IMG/VR virus record: IMGVR_UViG_3300046311_000317
Coordinates: 1 to 24,495 of that record
Direction: 5' to 3' (one strand)
Source of the DNA: a virus
Length of the DNA stretch: 24,495 nucleotides
The notes beneath the pieces were generated by a model. That model had not been told where the DNA came from. It did not search any database and worked only from the letters and a program-made list of their open reading frames with translations. Positions 9,744 to 18,137 of this stretch are shown here, one piece after another (the first letter of the stretch is position 1; every line of letters starts with the position of its first letter). A program made the translations under genes and the position numbers.

Positions 9744-11536
9744 TCTTTGATCGCCACTACGCTTACCTCAATATCTTCTTCACTAATTTGTAGAATGTAA
9801 TTCTTGCCTGAGGTAATATCTTTTTCTACAGGGTTAACATACAGGTGAAGGTGAGGGCCATCTACACCATCTACGATAAGATCGGTAATCACTACTCTTC
9901 CATTTACATAATCGACGGTACCCACATTTACTACTAGCGTATTTTTATCTATTCCCTCTGCCGTATAAATTCCAACATTGCCATTACGATCGTCTTGTAG
10001 ATTACACAATCTTCCGCCATATTGGAACGTCTCACTATGAACGGCTTTTACATCTGATGAAACATAGTCGTCGTAGGATATAGTATATGTGGTAGATAAA
10101 GCAAATCCGAAATCAATAATATCACCAAACGATACACCTGGAATAACTGACATCTTCTTATATGGTATTGTATATAAGTCAGCACTCACAATACTAGAAT
10201 GGGCATCGTTAATATCTTCCAATAATTTAGAATAGCGTAGAGTTTTTTTGAACCCGCTCAATTTGGCATTATTGTAACTACTAATTTTAGATTTTACCAA
10301 CGTAGAAATGTCTGACGTTTGCAATGTAGAAAGGTTTACATTATAACGTACTAAGCACTGTACCTCAACGTTTATAAATTCTGGATCGATAAACACAGGA
10401 TCGATGGATAAAGGGGATCTAGGCTTAATGAAGTTATAATAACGTTGTTTCGCACTTTCTGGCGCTCCATCTAAATCTTTATTATCTACAGCAATGAATA
10501 CTTTACCATACTGAGGAGGGGTGACGTCTTCTCCTCCGTAAGCTGATACTGCTTGAATTTCTGGAAAAGTAGTACTCAATAAAGTTTCAAAATCGGAAGA
10601 AGTGATAGCGCGTTCTTGGTTTTGGTAATGGCGAGGAGCGTTTAGTTTTATTGACTCAATTGGCTCATTAACTGCTCCGCCAGTAGCTACAGATGTCGTG
10701 ATGATAGAGCTTATATTAGATTGACCAGAAATCGATCCGTCAATGTCAAAAGATCGGGCTCCGTTTGGCAATTCTCCATTACACGTTCTATATTCAATTG
10801 ATACTATTGATCCGTTTTTCGGAACTCGACCTACAACCCCATCTCCAAACACAATTTCATATTGTGAATTTTCTGCTGGCTGCAAGAAATAACACTGGGT
10901 ATTGCTCGTCAATCCAAGTAAAGAACGCGCGCCAGTGTATACTAAAGCAGAAGCTCCATTATCTTCTATAACAGTAACGTTGATGCTGCGTGTATCCACA
11001 GTGGGATTAGACAACACAAAACGTTGAGATGTGTTAGAAGCAGTATATACAAAAGAGTCAGTGACGTAGCTACCCTCGTATATGGATAGGTTAGCATTGA
11101 ACTGTCCGTTACTATTCAATGTTAATGTGGATGATTCACTAGTAGCAAAAGAGTAATTGTTACTTCCAACTTTTGCTGTAAACGTCGTTCCTTTTGGTAC
11201 AACCAATGCTCCCATCGGGATTGATGGAGTGACGGTGAACGATATCTGAGCTTGCGCTGATTGATAGGATCTTGGAATGTAGTTTAATTCCTTAGCATGA
11301 GATATAACACTATCGCGCAACTGAGCCGTATCGAGAAACATCTCACTCGCCACCATATTCAAATAAAAAGAATTTAAATATGTGTTGTATGATAACACAT
11401 CTAGCAATTGAGAAATGTTGGATCCCTCAAAGTCCACATCTTTAAATGGGGAGTCTGAGCTTTTAAGGTATGTTTTTAAATTGCTTTTTATTGTCTCAAA
11501 ATCGAGATCAACTAAGCTAACGCTGGTGTTTGCCAT
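9740..11536 (-). CDS. gp6: Baseplate wedge subunit gp6 (baseplate J-like)
   Basis: gp6 dimers form the continuous inner ring that joins the six wedges around the hub in T4-like baseplates. The 598-residue protein (T4: 660) starts MANTSVSLVDLDFETIKSNL and continues into the conserved N-terminal block with DFEGSNISQLLDVLSYNTYL and FYLNMVASEMFLDTAQLRDS. The middle contains the baseplate-J-like core (a GDGVVGRVPKNG motif, then INEPI-like and ISGERIQ-type regions replaced here by GAVNEPIESI and a PPQYGKVFIAV stretch). It lies directly after gp25, whose stop shares one base with this ATG. An AGGA ribosome-binding site is about 8 bases upstream. The order gp25-gp6 and the motif set make this a firm call. 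Confidence 0.93.
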   Translation of the reverse strand: MANTSVSLVDLDFETIKSNLKTYLKSSDSPFKDVDFEGSNISQLLDVLSYNTYLNSFYLNMVASEMFLDTAQLRDSVISHAKELNYIPRSYQSAQAQISFTVTPSIPMGALVVPKGTTFTAKVGSNNYSFATSESSTLTLNSNGQFNANLSIYEGSYVTDSFVYTASNTSQRFVLSNPTVDTRSINVTVIEDNGASALVYTGARSLLGLTSNTQCYFLQPAENSQYEIVFGDGVVGRVPKNGSIVSIEYRTCNGELPNGARSFDIDGSISGQSNISSIITTSVATGGAVNEPIESIKLNAPRHYQNQERAITSSDFETLLSTTFPEIQAVSAYGGEDVTPPQYGKVFIAVDNKDLDGAPESAKQRYYNFIKPRSPLSIDPVFIDPEFINVEVQCLVRYNVNLSTLQTSDISTLVKSKISSYNNAKLSGFKKTLRYSKLLEDINDAHSSIVSADLYTIPYKKMSVIPGVSFGDIIDFGFALSTTYTISYDDYVSSDVKAVHSETFQYGGRLCNLQDDRNGNVGIYTAEGIDKNTLVVNVGTVDYVNGRVVITDLIVDGVDGPHLHLYVNPVEKDITSGKNYILQISEEDIEVSVVAIKE

Positions 11537-11964
11537 TAGCGTATCCTATTAAGTAGAATGTCAAGTACAATGGGTTCTGATTTATTTATCACACTAAAAA
11601 CAACAGTTACTGAATATGCGTTAGCTTCCAGAAGTGCAGAAACTATAACATCTATTAGGTTAGCTCTAGGCTCATAGTTGTTGATAGTCGTTTCAATGTA
11701 GTCACGTAGAGAACTTTCAGTTTGGGGACTAAAGTTTTCAAAAAGTAATGATCTAATATCGCTTCCCAAAATGGGATTAAATAATCTTTCTCCTCGATCG
11801 GTTAGCAATAAATTTCGTATTGATCGTTTTACTGCTTCATCGTTGGTGGTTGTTACCAAATCTAACTTCGTTGGGTGAATATCAAAAGAAGTCGTAAAAT
11901 CGGAGTACACCGTTTCTACGCGAGAGGATTGTGTTATTGCTTGAGCTCTTTTTATGACTGCCAT
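11536..11964 (-). CDS. gp25: Baseplate wedge subunit gp25
   Basis: gp25 is the small wedge protein that together with gp6 and gp53 forms the inner baseplate and is thought to start sheath assembly; type VI secretion TssE is a homologue. At 142 residues it is close to T4 (132). Visible signatures are the N-terminal DFTTSFDIHP stretch, the block RSIRNLLLTDRGERLFNP (about 47-64), FGSDI-like LGSDIRSLLFE, and the family's EPR motif at residues 98-100. It starts 1 base after the gp5 stop, with GGAA about 9 bases before the ATG, and its stop overlaps the gp6 start by one base. Confidence 0.94.
   Translation of the reverse strand: MAVIKRAQAITQSSRVETVYSDFTTSFDIHPTKLDLVTTTNDEAVKRSIRNLLLTDRGERLFNPILGSDIRSLLFENFSPQTESSLRDYIETTINNYEPRANLIDVIVSALLEANAYSVTVVFSVINKSEPIVLDILLNRIR
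11583..11590 (-). promoter_or_regulatory. Candidate late promoter (GATAAATA) upstream of gp6
   Basis: The minus strand reads GATAAATA inside the 3' part of gp25, about 47 bases upstream of the gp6 ATG. This fits the relaxed NATAAATA late-promoter form and would place a transcription start roughly 40 bases before gp6. It is inside a coding region and one base off the T4 consensus, so support is modest. Confidence 0.3.
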
Positions 11965-11965
11965 A

Positions 11966-12829
11966 TTACATTGTTCCGTTCGGCGTACCTGTTACAACTC
12001 CAATAGACTCTGGATGTGTGTGTGAATTGTAAATTGCTCTATCTGCAGACATTGTTCTCATACTATCTGATATCTGTTTCGTAGAAGATATGTTACCATT
12101 AACAGCAACATTACCAGTAATATTAACATCCCCAGTTAGATTCCAACTTGACGCTTTACCAGTTACTGTTCCATCTACATTGATATTCACACTACCCTTG
12201 ACTTGTATATTGGCACTACCCCCAATATACACTTCATTATTCTTTACTACAACATTAATGCTATCGCCGGCCGTTTTTGTTACCATTCGACCATCTTCAT
12301 TAATCTCAACGGATGTGCCTGATTTGTGATAGATGTGAATACGTTCAAAATTTGGTGTATCGTCTACTTCAATTACATGTCCGCTTTCAGTGCGCATTAC
12401 CTTATTATAAGGATATTTAGCCCTATATGCTGAACCAGGCTCTGGGCCAAGCTGCTCTTTATTGACATTATTCAGTTCACGGGCTTCTGGTGGCACATCA
12501 TGGTTGTCAGCAATCTGTCCCGGTATTCCAGCTGTCGCTCCCATAATTATTGGATTGTTGCCATCCTCACCATCCATGAAAAACCCAATTACAGTGGTGC
12601 CTACCTGAATTCCGACTGGAGCTTGTCCAACCTTATTATAGTTAGCTCCAGTTATTGGACTCATCACTACTGCCCATGGTAGGTTGTCTGTACCGACTCG
12701 GCTCTGTTTCATTGAATGTACGTTGTATATGCGAACACGTACACGCCCAAGCTTCAAAGGATCCTCGCGGTCCTCTACCACGCCAATAAACCATCTAAAT
12801 CCCTCTTCGCCTATATTTCTCGTGGTCAT
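11966..12829 (-). CDS. gp5: Central spike/hub protein gp5 lacking the lysozyme domain
   Basis: gp5 forms the cell-puncturing spike under the hub. In T4 it has an OB fold, a lysozyme domain and a triple-stranded beta-helix (575 residues). This 287-residue protein keeps the OB fold (about 10-100: FRWFIGVVEDREDPLKLGRV, then DNLPWAVVMSPITGA and a DGEDGNNPIIMG motif). A short linker (about 101-145) leads directly into the beta-helix (about 145-250), which has VxGxxxxx-like repeats such as VKGSVNINVDGTVTG and ITGNVAVNGN. It ends with an HTHP motif at 270-273, common near gp5/VgrG tips. There is no stretch that could hold a lysozyme. It overlaps the upstream hub gene by 4 bases (ATGA), with an AGGA ribosome-binding site. 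Confidence 0.9.
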   Translation of the reverse strand: MTTRNIGEEGFRWFIGVVEDREDPLKLGRVRVRIYNVHSMKQSRVGTDNLPWAVVMSPITGANYNKVGQAPVGIQVGTTVIGFFMDGEDGNNPIIMGATAGIPGQIADNHDVPPEARELNNVNKEQLGPEPGSAYRAKYPYNKVMRTESGHVIEVDDTPNFERIHIYHKSGTSVEINEDGRMVTKTAGDSINVVVKNNEVYIGGSANIQVKGSVNINVDGTVTGKASSWNLTGDVNITGNVAVNGNISSTKQISDSMRTMSADRAIYNSHTHPESIGVVTGTPNGTM

Positions 12830-14073
12830 GCGTTGAATCCTATTTTATTACAATCAAAAGTAATATTATGTTTAAATTTCTTATCTTCTTGTACAATTAG
12901 ATGTCGCAACTTTGTTATCATATATTTTCCAGAGTATCGCTTATCGCCGGATTTCTTTTCTGTTGTGCCAGAAGTATCTGGTAGATCCAGCTGGATCATA
13001 TCTCCTACTGTAATATAGTTGTCACCATAAGCCATACAACGTGTTACGTTCTGATTGAATAGCTTAACAAAAGCATGTCTATATCCAATTAGATCAGATA
13101 CGAAATCGTTTCCTTTGCTAGAGTCTTTAGGAGTAAACATATAATATGGAGCCCCAGCCTTAACTTCGTTTATAATCTTTTGACTGTTTGGTACCTTAGC
13201 TGCTTTATCCCCAGTTTCAAATTTATGAGCTTGTTTGTCGAGATCAAAATTAGTCTCTCCGAACTCCTTCGATAAAAGGTCAAAAGAGCGAACTGTATTT
13301 TTATACAAACCTCCGGACATTTTATCAATTGTATCAAATTTGGATAAATGCTCAAACCGTTGCAAATTGCGAAACGCAAACGCTTTTCTTTGTTTATCAG
13401 ATACTGTATCGGGATTGTATGTGAACGCTCTGGATGCGATTGTCTTAGATCCATCCTCAATTAATTTTTCTAACGTAACGAAGTTTATTCCATATTGATT
13501 CTCAAAAAACACAAACACGCCACCAGATGCTCTTTTAGATATCGCCTTTTGTCTTAAAAAATCAACTGCTGCCAAAGGATTCATTTTAGGAAGCGTGACT
13601 GGAATCAATCCTCTTGTTGTTTCAACAACTACTGGCTTTTTAGTTTTTACTTCATTGACGAGAATATCTGCTACCATCTCAGCAACAGTATTGTTGTACC
13701 CTTTGTCAATTAACTGAACGCTGTTAATAAAGTGTTCTTCAGAAACACATTTTAACATATATGCCGATCCTTTACCGGTGGCGTTGTTAACTGTGCCATC
13801 GATGCTATATGTGCGGAATTTGTACTTAGTGGGCTTATCGCGACCTGGAGTCACAAACACAATTTCAACATTTTCTTCGCCAATTATAGGAAAATCCTTT
13901 ACTAAGTTGGCGCTGTCAACCATCATTAACTCAGCATATACTGTAGGCTCTTCGATGTCTTCAAATATAGAAAGTGACATCACTTGAGCACGTATATCGA
14001 CACTAGCACTTTTATTTGTGTTGGTGAGATTGATACTAATTATTCGAATGTCGCCTGGCTCATATTGTTTCAT
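12826..14073 (-). CDS. gp27: gp27-like baseplate hub protein
   Basis: T4 gp27 (391 residues) is a trimeric torus that joins the gp5 spike to the tail tube. This 415-residue protein lies immediately upstream of gp5 with an ATGA overlap, and its length fits. It starts MKQYEPGDIRIISINLTNTN and has beta-rich N-terminal tube-like segments (SIFEDIEEPTVYAELMMVDS, then IVFVTPGRD). A middle section, VAEMVADILVNEV plus FLRQKAISKRASGGVFVFFE, resembles the gp27/VgrG hub fold. The C-terminus has a typical PGM-like GDMIQLDLPD and YMITKLRHLIVQ ending. Recognisable sequence identity to T4 is weak, so the call rests on context, length and fold-like pattern. An AGAAGAG stretch precedes the ATG. Confidence 0.75.
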   Translation of the reverse strand: MKQYEPGDIRIISINLTNTNKSASVDIRAQVMSLSIFEDIEEPTVYAELMMVDSANLVKDFPIIGEENVEIVFVTPGRDKPTKYKFRTYSIDGTVNNATGKGSAYMLKCVSEEHFINSVQLIDKGYNNTVAEMVADILVNEVKTKKPVVVETTRGLIPVTLPKMNPLAAVDFLRQKAISKRASGGVFVFFENQYGINFVTLEKLIEDGSKTIASRAFTYNPDTVSDKQRKAFAFRNLQRFEHLSKFDTIDKMSGGLYKNTVRSFDLLSKEFGETNFDLDKQAHKFETGDKAAKVPNSQKIINEVKAGAPYYMFTPKDSSKGNDFVSDLIGYRHAFVKLFNQNVTRCMAYGDNYITVGDMIQLDLPDTSGTTEKKSGDKRYSGKYMITKLRHLIVQEDKKFKHNITFDCNKIGFNA

Positions 14074-14930
14074 AGAAGCTCTTCTAACTCTTTTTCAATT
14101 TGATCAATGTATCCTTTGTCTATTAATTTAATGTGCCGTTTTGATTCATTAAGCTCGTTTTCGTAGTCATAAAAAGAGACGTATGTCCAATAAACTGCTT
14201 CATTAGCTGGAATTGATGTGACAATTGTATTCACATCAGATACAGTAGCACTAGCTCCACTATTCATACCAATTAGACTGCCAACGGAACCAGCTGTATT
14301 AGCAATTGCGCCAACTACATGCTGTATAGTTAAGATGTTTTCTGCCTTATGTTTAACAATTGCAGATGCTGTAATATTGCCAGAAGTTTTTTGTGTGACT
14401 GGCTCTCCCTCTATAAAATTTGCTGTAGAGGAGACTGTTACTTCTTGTATTTTATTAGTATCTACTGCAAGAATATCTTGTGATCTTTCGTATGCGGCAA
14501 TTGATCCAGAAGCTCCAATCCTAGGTGCAAAGTATTTTTTAGCGTAGCTTGGCAAAGCAGCATAACCAGCAGGCGTTAACATAGTATCATCCTCGTGCCA
14601 ATTCGTACGCCAATATAAAATGCCTTCTTTAGCAGCTACCAACGACCCATACTTTTTAATAATAACGTTATTAAGTTCCTCTTCCATAAGAGGCCAATCG
14701 TACAAGGGGTCTACAATATCATTAGCCATATAGATCACCCAACTGTATCGAGGATCATCATAGTAGTTGGCGGCAATAACATCTGCTCGTTCGCCCTCTA
14801 ATATAGTGTATGGATAAAAGATAGCTCCTGCCTTTTTAGCAGCATTGCTAAATTTTACTTTAGCTAGTAAATTGACAGCAACGTTGCCATCATAGTATAT
14901 TACAGGAAATTTTGTGAATAAATTAAACAT
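14070..14930 (-). CDS. gp53: Baseplate wedge subunit gp53 with inserted module
   Basis: gp53 binds the wedge and joins neighbouring wedges through its LysM-like part. The key T4 signature is recognisable at residues 48-80: RADVIAANYYDDPRYSWVIY followed by MANDIVDPLYDWPL (T4: ANAIYGNPQLYWVLLMCNDNYDPYYGW). The C-terminal helix SKRHIKLIDKGYIDQIEKEL (about 263-282) matches the T4 end, IRQIKIIAKSDINSF-like. At 286 residues it is about 90 longer than T4 gp53 (196). The excess is residues about 157-240, a beta-rich module with FIEGEPVTQ that recurs in other baseplate genes here. It follows gp48 by 13 bases and overlaps the next gene by 4. No clear Shine-Dalgarno is seen. Confidence 0.87.
   Translation of the reverse strand: MFNLFTKFPVIYYDGNVAVNLLAKVKFSNAAKKAGAIFYPYTILEGERADVIAANYYDDPRYSWVIYMANDIVDPLYDWPLMEEELNNVIIKKYGSLVAAKEGILYWRTNWHEDDTMLTPAGYAALPSYAKKYFAPRIGASGSIAAYERSQDILAVDTNKIQEVTVSSTANFIEGEPVTQKTSGNITASAIVKHKAENILTIQHVVGAIANTAGSVGSLIGMNSGASATVSDVNTIVTSIPANEAVYWTYVSFYDYENELNESKRHIKLIDKGYIDQIEKELEELL
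14211..14462 (-). repeat. Inserted copy of the shared baseplate beta module in gp53
   Basis: Residues about 157-240 of gp53 have no counterpart in T4 gp53. They follow the pattern FxxGExVxQ, then A-x-V, then an L-x-L-x-x-V-x-G strand pair, then G-x-x-SGASATVSDV. The same pattern is seen twice in gp8 and several times in the gp7-position protein, and once in the DUF4815-type protein. This is a protein-level repeat; DNA identity between copies is low. Confidence 0.6.
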
Positions 14931-14943
14931 AAATTATTGTGAA

Positions 14944-16182
14944 TTAAGATGCAATTATATCTGCGCTGATGTTACCAGCCTGATCATTGCCTCCAGGACC
15001 CGCCCCTGTTCGAGCTGCGGGGGTGTTTTTCGGGACTGGCGACTTACCTTGAGTTGTTGCTGGTAGCGGTTTATTAGCAGAATTTCGGCCAAGCGGTTGT
15101 GTCAAATCGCCCGCCTGCACATCGTTACGAGTTACTGGCTCAACTTCACCAAACTCTAAACTTATTTCTGCTTCCGTTGTATATTTACCACCTTTGAAGA
15201 ATGATGGAGTTCCTTGGGGAGCATAATTTACGCTCATTGACTTCAAGTAACAATTTTTAAATGAGTACGGCATATCTCTTGTCTGGAATTCAATTGTACA
15301 TATGTCAGGGAAGTTAAACAACAATCCAGACTTTTCTGGCAACATTCTAATCTTTAATTCGCGTATAATAGCTTTAAGTGCAGCTGCCTCTGCTTCGGAG
15401 TTTGGCGAACATCTGAATCTAAACGAATGACTCCGTAAATCAATTCCTTGGAACTGCAAAGCTTGATATGGATTCAATACAGAGCCAGTTGCGCGATCGA
15501 TAGCTGCGCCTGCGTTATCAGATATTGATTTAATTCCACTTCTTGCCAAGTAAGCTAGGTTGCCTGGTGCTCCCGCAAGGTTGCCAAGATTTTTGCCAGC
15601 AGCTGCTGCTTTATCTTTTGTCATTGTTCCACCCAACATATCCTGAGCAGATTTTAATAATCCACTTTCCTCTAAAAGACCAGCCATGCCTAGTTGTTTT
15701 TCTGCATATTGAACTGAGTAGCGCTCACTCAATTCTGATGGTAGAGGAAGATATATTGTAGCTGTCGGTAGCTCTTTACGAGGAAACACTGGGTTGGTTT
15801 GATAAGCACTTTTGAAGGAAAACTTTATATAATAATGCCCTAAATCCAAAGGAAATTGCATTTGACCTGGTCCCTTAGTAATTTTTCCGCGAGTACCTTC
15901 AGGTCTTATCTCGCGAATCTTTTCAGCGACGCCTAGAGTATCTTTAAATTTAGTAACTGTAGAGACAGCACTGCCTAATTGGTTAAATGCTGCAGATGCT
16001 GCTCCAGTAATGGAACTTCCAGCGGCGCTCAACTTGCCAGCAATTCCCCCCAACACTCCTTGAATGGATCCTGCAGCACCGTTAAGAGTGGTTGATCCGA
16101 CGCCACTTATTGAGTTTTGAACGTTTCCAAGAGCCTGCTGAGTTTGCTGGGCGATTGAAGAAGGGTTAGTAAAATCAGGCAT
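14944..16182 (-). CDS. gp48: Baseplate tail tube cap gp48
   Basis: gp48 sits on the hub and, with gp54, nucleates the tail tube. This 412-residue protein (T4: 364) has an Ala/Gly/Ser-rich low-complexity N-terminus (about 1-80). A conserved block follows, with MQFPLDLGHYYIKFSFKSAY and an LPLPSELSERYSVQY segment. A second beta-rich tube-like domain contains SHSFRFRCSPNSEAEAA, PDICTIEFQTRD and SVNYAPQGTPSFFKGG. The tail is Pro/Gly/Ala-rich. It is the first gene of the minus operon; its ATG is only 11 bases from the divergent gp4 ATG, and no Shine-Dalgarno is visible. Assignment rests on the tube-like fold pattern, length and position beside gp53. Confidence 0.78.
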   Translation of the reverse strand: MPDFTNPSSIAQQTQQALGNVQNSISGVGSTTLNGAAGSIQGVLGGIAGKLSAAGSSITGAASAAFNQLGSAVSTVTKFKDTLGVAEKIREIRPEGTRGKITKGPGQMQFPLDLGHYYIKFSFKSAYQTNPVFPRKELPTATIYLPLPSELSERYSVQYAEKQLGMAGLLEESGLLKSAQDMLGGTMTKDKAAAAGKNLGNLAGAPGNLAYLARSGIKSISDNAGAAIDRATGSVLNPYQALQFQGIDLRSHSFRFRCSPNSEAEAAALKAIIRELKIRMLPEKSGLLFNFPDICTIEFQTRDMPYSFKNCYLKSMSVNYAPQGTPSFFKGGKYTTEAEISLEFGEVEPVTRNDVQAGDLTQPLGRNSANKPLPATTQGKSPVPKNTPAARTGAGPGGNDQAGNISADIIAS

Positions 16183-16187
16183 AAATA
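16180..16187 (+). promoter_or_regulatory. Candidate late promoter (CATAAATA) immediately before gp4
   Basis: CATAAATA fits the relaxed NATAAATA late box and is the only such plus-strand match in the window. It ends 6 bases before the gp4 ATG, so normal late-promoter spacing would place transcript start at or one base before the ATG. That would make a leaderless message, consistent with the lack of a Shine-Dalgarno sequence at a suitable distance. It also overlaps the gp48 start codon on the other strand. Confidence 0.3.
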
Positions 16188-16193
16188 TTTTCT

Positions 16194-16643
16194 ATGAGTT
16201 ATAAAGGTTTCTTTAAGCCCAAAAACCCCAGTCGATATAAAGGCGATCCTACAAACATAATTTACAGAAGTTCGTGGGAGTTTAAGCTTATGACCTATTT
16301 AGACGTCCACCCAGACGTAATAGAATGGTCTAGCGAAGAGTTTTGCATACCTTATAGATCTCCCATTGATGGTAAGATACATCGTTATTTTCCAGATTTC
16401 CATGTGAAAAAGAAAAATGCAACTGGTGAAACGGAAACAGTGGTCATTGAAGTAAAGCCAAAAAACCAAGTAGTTCCACCAAATGTAGTTAAAACTAAAA
16501 CAAACAAACCAACAAAACGATATATTAGAGAAGTTATGACATACGGTGTAAATGAAGCAAAATGGAAAGCGGCCAAAGCGTTTTGCGCTGACCGTAAATG
16601 GAAGTTTTTAATAATGACCGAATCTGAATTAGGAATAAAATAA
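16194..16643 (+). CDS. gp4: Head completion protein gp4 (PD-(D/E)XK nuclease-like)
   Basis: gp4 (also called gp50/gp4) is needed to complete the DNA-filled head before the tail joins. The 149-residue protein matches T4 gp4 in length and start: SYKGFFKPKNPSRYKGDP against AYSGKWVPKNISKYRGDP. It also keeps IIYRSSWEFKLMTYLD and IPYRS, and the C-terminal KWKAAKAFCADRKWKFLIMT. The arrangement E29, then PDF with D68, then the EVK motif with E86 and K88, is a PD-(D/E)XK (TnsA-like) nuclease pattern, so nuclease activity is possible but inferred. It is the first gene of the plus-strand operon, divergent from gp48 with 11 bases between the start codons. Its stop shares a base with the next ATG. Confidence 0.93.
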   Translation: MSYKGFFKPKNPSRYKGDPTNIIYRSSWEFKLMTYLDVHPDVIEWSSEEFCIPYRSPIDGKIHRYFPDFHVKKKNATGETETVVIEVKPKNQVVPPNVVKTKTNKPTKRYIREVMTYGVNEAKWKAAKAFCADRKWKFLIMTESELGIK

Positions 16644-17242
16644 TGGCGATTGCAGTTTTCGAGAATATTCTAAAACAGGCTCAAAAAGCTAATGTGCTAA
16701 CTAACAAGGCTGAGGATGCTACTCAATGGCTTCGGAATAAGGCCATGACGTTTAGAAACGTCGATCCAAACCGCGTCATTAAACAAGGCATGGATAAATC
16801 TGTAATGCAGGTTAAACCTGGCCAGATGTTCTTGTTTCAATATGATCCTAAGTTAAAAGATAAGCTTCCATACCACGATCGGTTTCCGTTGGTATTTCCT
16901 ATCAGGCGCAGTGGAGATGGATTCTATGGACTGAACATGCATTATCTTCCAATCCCGTTCAGAGCAATATTGATGGATAATCTATATCAATTAATTAATA
17001 ATTATAAAAACGACGAGACGACAAAACTCCGTCTAACATACAACCTACTTGCAGGTACTGCTAAATTTAGGTACTACAAACCATGTTTAAAATACTACCT
17101 AAATAGCCAGGTACAAAGTAAATTTATATACATTGCCCCAAACGAATGGGACCTTGCTCTATTCCTTCCATTACATAGATTCCAGGGTGCAACAGCTGCT
17201 GCAGTGTATAAAGATAGCAAGAAAATAATAACAGGTAGATAA
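16643..17242 (+). CDS. Conserved T4-like protein beside gp4 (possible gp2-type DNA end protector)
   Basis: This 199-residue protein starts with a short helical region (VFENILKQAQKANVLTNKAE). A compact conserved core follows, around residues 58-115: GQMFLFQYDPKLKDKLPYHD, FPLVFPI, GFYGLNMHYLPIPFRA. The end is NEWDLALFLPLHRFQG. The family is widespread next to gp4 in marine T4-like phages. In T4 the neighbour of gene 4 is gene 2, whose product protects packaged DNA ends from host RecBCD, so an end-protector role is possible; I cannot show similarity to T4 gp2 from sequence alone. AGGA about 8 bases upstream supports the start. It overlaps gp4 by one base and the next gene follows 1 base later. 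Confidence 0.7.
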   Translation: MAIAVFENILKQAQKANVLTNKAEDATQWLRNKAMTFRNVDPNRVIKQGMDKSVMQVKPGQMFLFQYDPKLKDKLPYHDRFPLVFPIRRSGDGFYGLNMHYLPIPFRAILMDNLYQLINNYKNDETTKLRLTYNLLAGTAKFRYYKPCLKYYLNSQVQSKFIYIAPNEWDLALFLPLHRFQGATAAAVYKDSKKIITGR

Positions 17243-17243
17243 T

Positions 17244-18128
17244 ATGGCCAAAGCCGCTGACTTCTTCACAAAAGCTAGAAATGTAGCCGGAACTGCAAAT
17301 GCACTCCGGGAATTCTTGCCAGATGAAATCACAAATGGTATCGATTCCATCTTTGGCGGTAACATTCTACCAGTTGGAGCTCGTAAAGGAATCAGCGGTT
17401 TCAGATCCACCATTAATAACTTAAATGGACTGCAAAGACCGAATCACTTTTACGTAACAATACCGAACCCTCCTATACTGCAGGGAGATATTGGTCCCAT
17501 CTTATTGCCGTTTTTAACGGAGTCAGCAACTATTCCTGGCGTATCTTTAGCAACATCAGATGTTAGACGTTACGGATATGGTCCAACCGAGAAAAAGCCG
17601 TATGCTCCTATATTTGTTGACCAACAGATGACCTTTTTAGGAGACGCGTCTGGTGTTGTTCATAAGTTCTTTTATAAGTGGATGAACGGTATTGTAAAAT
17701 ATGATGAGTTCCCTCGAGGTAGACCAGGATTCAATGGAGTACGTCCTTTTGAGGTTGAATATAAGCGCCAATACGCCGTCGACATTATAATCACAGCCAT
17801 TGATGAAGTCGATCGGAAGATAATGGAAGTAAAGCTGTATGATGCGTTCCCAATCGCTATGGGTGATATAGGGTTGAGTTGGAACCAAAATGACAGCTAC
17901 GTCGGTATACCAATCACGTTTTCTTACTATAAATGGAAACGTACAGATATTAGTATCAATCTTGATGAATTAATTGGAGAAGACATTTCTCCAGTACAAA
18001 GATTGTTGAAGGCAGGAACTGCAATCCAGACTCTTGCTAAAATTAAAAAGCCCAACAACGTTGCAGATATTCTCAACGTCGTCAACAATAGTAAAGTTGC
18101 TGTTGGAAGCTTAGGAGGTTTCTTTTAA
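17244..18128 (+). CDS. gp54: gp54-like baseplate tail tube initiator
   Basis: gp54 forms the ring on which the first tail-tube ring (gp19) assembles. The 294-residue protein (T4: 320) has an N-terminal helical region, then a tube-type domain starting about residue 66 (RPNHFYVTIPNPP). The motif PFLTESATIPGVSLAT is typical of T4-like tube proteins, and DQQMTFLGDASGVVHKFFYK and a later YDAFPIAMGDIGLSWNQND follow. The last strand is IPITFSYYKWKR. It could in principle be a tail tube paralogue. Its position with gp26 and next to gp48/gp53, and its extra C-terminal helical region, favour gp54. AGG about 8 bases before the ATG supports the start. Confidence 0.72.
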   Translation: MAKAADFFTKARNVAGTANALREFLPDEITNGIDSIFGGNILPVGARKGISGFRSTINNLNGLQRPNHFYVTIPNPPILQGDIGPILLPFLTESATIPGVSLATSDVRRYGYGPTEKKPYAPIFVDQQMTFLGDASGVVHKFFYKWMNGIVKYDEFPRGRPGFNGVRPFEVEYKRQYAVDIIITAIDEVDRKIMEVKLYDAFPIAMGDIGLSWNQNDSYVGIPITFSYYKWKRTDISINLDELIGEDISPVQRLLKAGTAIQTLAKIKKPNNVADILNVVNNSKVAVGSLGGFF

Positions 18129-18137
18129 GGAGTTATT

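Noticed and set aside
13170-13460. Minus-strand open frame in another frame within the gp27-like gene
   Set aside because: It lies wholly inside the hub gene on the same strand, has no ribosome-binding site and no recognisable motif.
17928-17935. TATAAATG as a late promoter for gp26
   Set aside because: It differs from the late box at its last base, lies inside the gp54-like gene more than 200 bases upstream of gp26, and similar AT-rich octamers occur by chance.
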